Positions 42,992 to 44,102 of a stretch of DNA of 44,102 nt are shown here, piece by piece (the stretch's first letter is position 1; every line of letters begins with the position of its first letter). The translations under genes and the position numbers were made by a program. The notes beneath the pieces are model-generated. The model did no database searches. It was given only the letters and a program-made list of their open reading frames with translations, and had not been told where the DNA came from. The DNA comes from Marinifilum fragile JCM 15579 (GTDB lineage: Bacteria; Bacteroidota; Bacteroidia; Bacteroidales; Marinifilaceae), in NCBI RefSeq assembly GCF_001310955.1, contig NZ_BAZX01000033.1, positions 1-44,102 of the forward strand, given 5' to 3'.

Positions 42992-43950
42992 TTATGCCGG
43001 GTGAGGAACCGGGAGTGGCTGCATCTCTACTTTAATACTGAGGTATTCGTTGATGTAACGGTAAACGTCTATAGTTTGGGTTTCGAACCTGATGTTTTCT
43101 ACCTTTAGGGTGAACTTACCTTCAGGGAAATTCTTGAATGAGAAGTATCCTTTTTCAGTGATTTTGGTTTCCAGATCAGTGTCGAGTACGCTAACAATAC
43201 CATTTGCAATTGGTTCGCCGGTTTGTTTGTTCACAACAAAACCTCGTATGGCGATGTGCTGATTGATGACCTTCTTTAGTTTACGAGCAGTAAAGTAGGC
43301 TTCTACTATTTTAGGGTTTGCCTCGCGATAGCTTTCGATGGACCAATCGAGTTTGTCCTTCAAAAAGGAATCGGTGGTTCGAATCAAGTCCTCAAACTTC
43401 TTTTTGTTTTTCTTGTTCTCCTCCAGAATCAAGTCTTTCTCTGCATTTTGGATTTCGATATCGTCGATGCATTTCTTGTAGGCGGTAATAGATTCACCGG
43501 TAATGGAATAGTTGGCCAATTCGCTGGTATAATCAACGCTTAGCTCATACAGTATGAATGCGGCTGCCAGGCGCACGATTTGTGATCTGCGTGCCAACTG
43601 GTCCTGTACTTTTTCCAGCTTAACGCGTAGTGTTCCATTATCCGTGTCGTTTGCCAAACGAATCAAGCTATCACCATCAATTTGGACTTGAGGCTAAGCT
43701 CTTTGTACAATTCATTTTTTGCTTTGATTACCGCTTTTGTTGGCTTGTTCTGTTCTACTTGAAGGTTGCGCAATTTGGTATGGTAACCTGTGAAAGTTGT
43801 GATTTGAGCCTTTGTAGATTCATCGGTTTCGAATGCCGATTGGTTTTCTTCCAGCGCATCTTCGATGTGATGATAACTCTGTAGCTTGCTTAAATATCTT
43901 GCTATCATATGAGTGTTGTTTGTTCGGTAAATAACTTGTTGTTTATGCAT
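42992..43950 (-). pseudogene. Helical protein with C-terminal carboxypeptidase-regulatory-like domain, one frameshift
   Basis: Two frames form one protein of about 320 residues. The first (from 43950, MHKQQVIYRT, or from 43908, MIARYLSKLQSYHH) reads to KNELYKELSLK; near 43687 one A seems missing (CTCAAG for CTCAAAG), after which VQIDGDSLIRLANDTDNG continues to 42992. The first 200 residues are mostly helical, with no family I know. Residues in the last 85 (IRGFVVNKQTGEPIANGIVSVLDTDLETKITEKGYFSFKNFPEGKFTLKVE) form a CarboxypepD_reg-like beta sandwich, common in this phylum. No signal peptide is seen at either start. Confidence 0.7.
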
Positions 43951-44045
43951 CAACCGAAATTTCAATAGTAAATTACGTATTCGACTCACCCAGTGTAGGT
44001 GAGAGGTAGGTAGTAGTTTGATACAGTGGTTTGTATCTTAGGGTG

Positions 44046-44102
44046 TCAATTCACGGAGTCGTGTTTTAAAGCCTCGAACATTGGTTTTAATGGACGAAAC
44101 GC
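44046..44102 (-). CDS. Possible C-terminal end of a protein (partial at window edge)
   Basis: A minus-strand frame enters from the right edge and ends with TGA at 44046-44048, giving 18 residues (AFRPLKPMFEALKHDSVN). The fragment is too short to identify and could be chance. Confidence 0.25.
   Translation of the reverse strand, partial: AFRPLKPMFEALKHDSVN

Noticed and set aside
1..44102. CRISPR arrays, tRNA and rRNA genes
   Set aside because: I saw no regular spaced repeats, no cloverleaf-like tRNA sequence and no rRNA segments. The repeats found are irregular and interspersed.

Overview
The window looks like chromosome of a marine or anaerobic member of the Bacteroidota. This is inference from AT-rich DNA, promoters of the TTTG / TAnnTTTG type, weak Shine-Dalgarno sites, many lipoproteins with short N-terminal signals, and families typical of that phylum (lipoprotein M3 peptidase, Bacteroidota-style Crp-like regulators, the long urocanate hydratase). 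The order Marinilabiliales is a reasonable guess but cannot be proved here. No rRNA, tRNA, CRISPR array or intact transposase gene was seen.

Layout. 1-7,900 is accessory and partly eroded: a truncated gene at the left edge, a Crp-like regulator, a decayed paralogue of it, a small winged-helix protein with an SDR epimerase, a DoxX protein, two lipoproteins, a CorA-type metal transporter, a LUD-domain protein and an HD phosphohydrolase. 8,044-15,177 is a histidine-degradation locus: a divergent LysR regulator, ftcD, then hutH-hutU; hutI is not in the window. 15,229-19,264 carries an acyltransferase-3 membrane protein and an ankyrin lipoprotein on the minus strand, divergent from a membrane-spanning AraC-TPR regulator. 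19,317-28,953 is a respiratory sulfur locus: an FNR-like regulator, a rhodanese lipoprotein, a four-rhodanese lipoprotein, an outer-membrane porin, a two-domain sulfurtransferase, and a PsrABC/PhsABC-type molybdoenzyme with a small extra gene between its B and C subunits. 29,111-36,082 has a broken TetR gene, a frameshifted M3 peptidase, a U32 peptidase, a DUF3592-like protein and the mtn-luxS pair. 36,305-40,606 has an oxyR gene with both redox cysteines, an ABM monooxygenase, a GlsB/YeaQ-like protein and a frameshifted ovoA. 40,607-44,102 is a repeat-rich stretch, an HTH-zinc ribbon-HTH protein and a frameshifted carboxypeptidase-regulatory-like protein.

How the genes work together. HutH, HutU and FtcD take histidine to glutamate plus a one-carbon folate, with HutI needed from elsewhere. 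A 20-bp near-palindrome overlapping the lysR start codon recurs before hutH, which links the regulator to the pathway. In the sulfur locus, the porin could admit a sulfur oxyanion, seven rhodanese domains on exported proteins could handle sulfane sulfur, and the Mo enzyme could reduce polysulfide or thiosulfate with electrons from quinol; the substrate is not proven. OvoA (ovothiol) and OxyR are both redox-defence genes.

Two things need care. Four otherwise intact genes (tetR, M3 peptidase, ovoA, and the gene at the right edge) carry single-base indels, nearly all in short homopolymer runs, which looks as much like sequencing error as like decay. The intergenic DNA from 37,810 to 42,000 is a mosaic of several repeat families.
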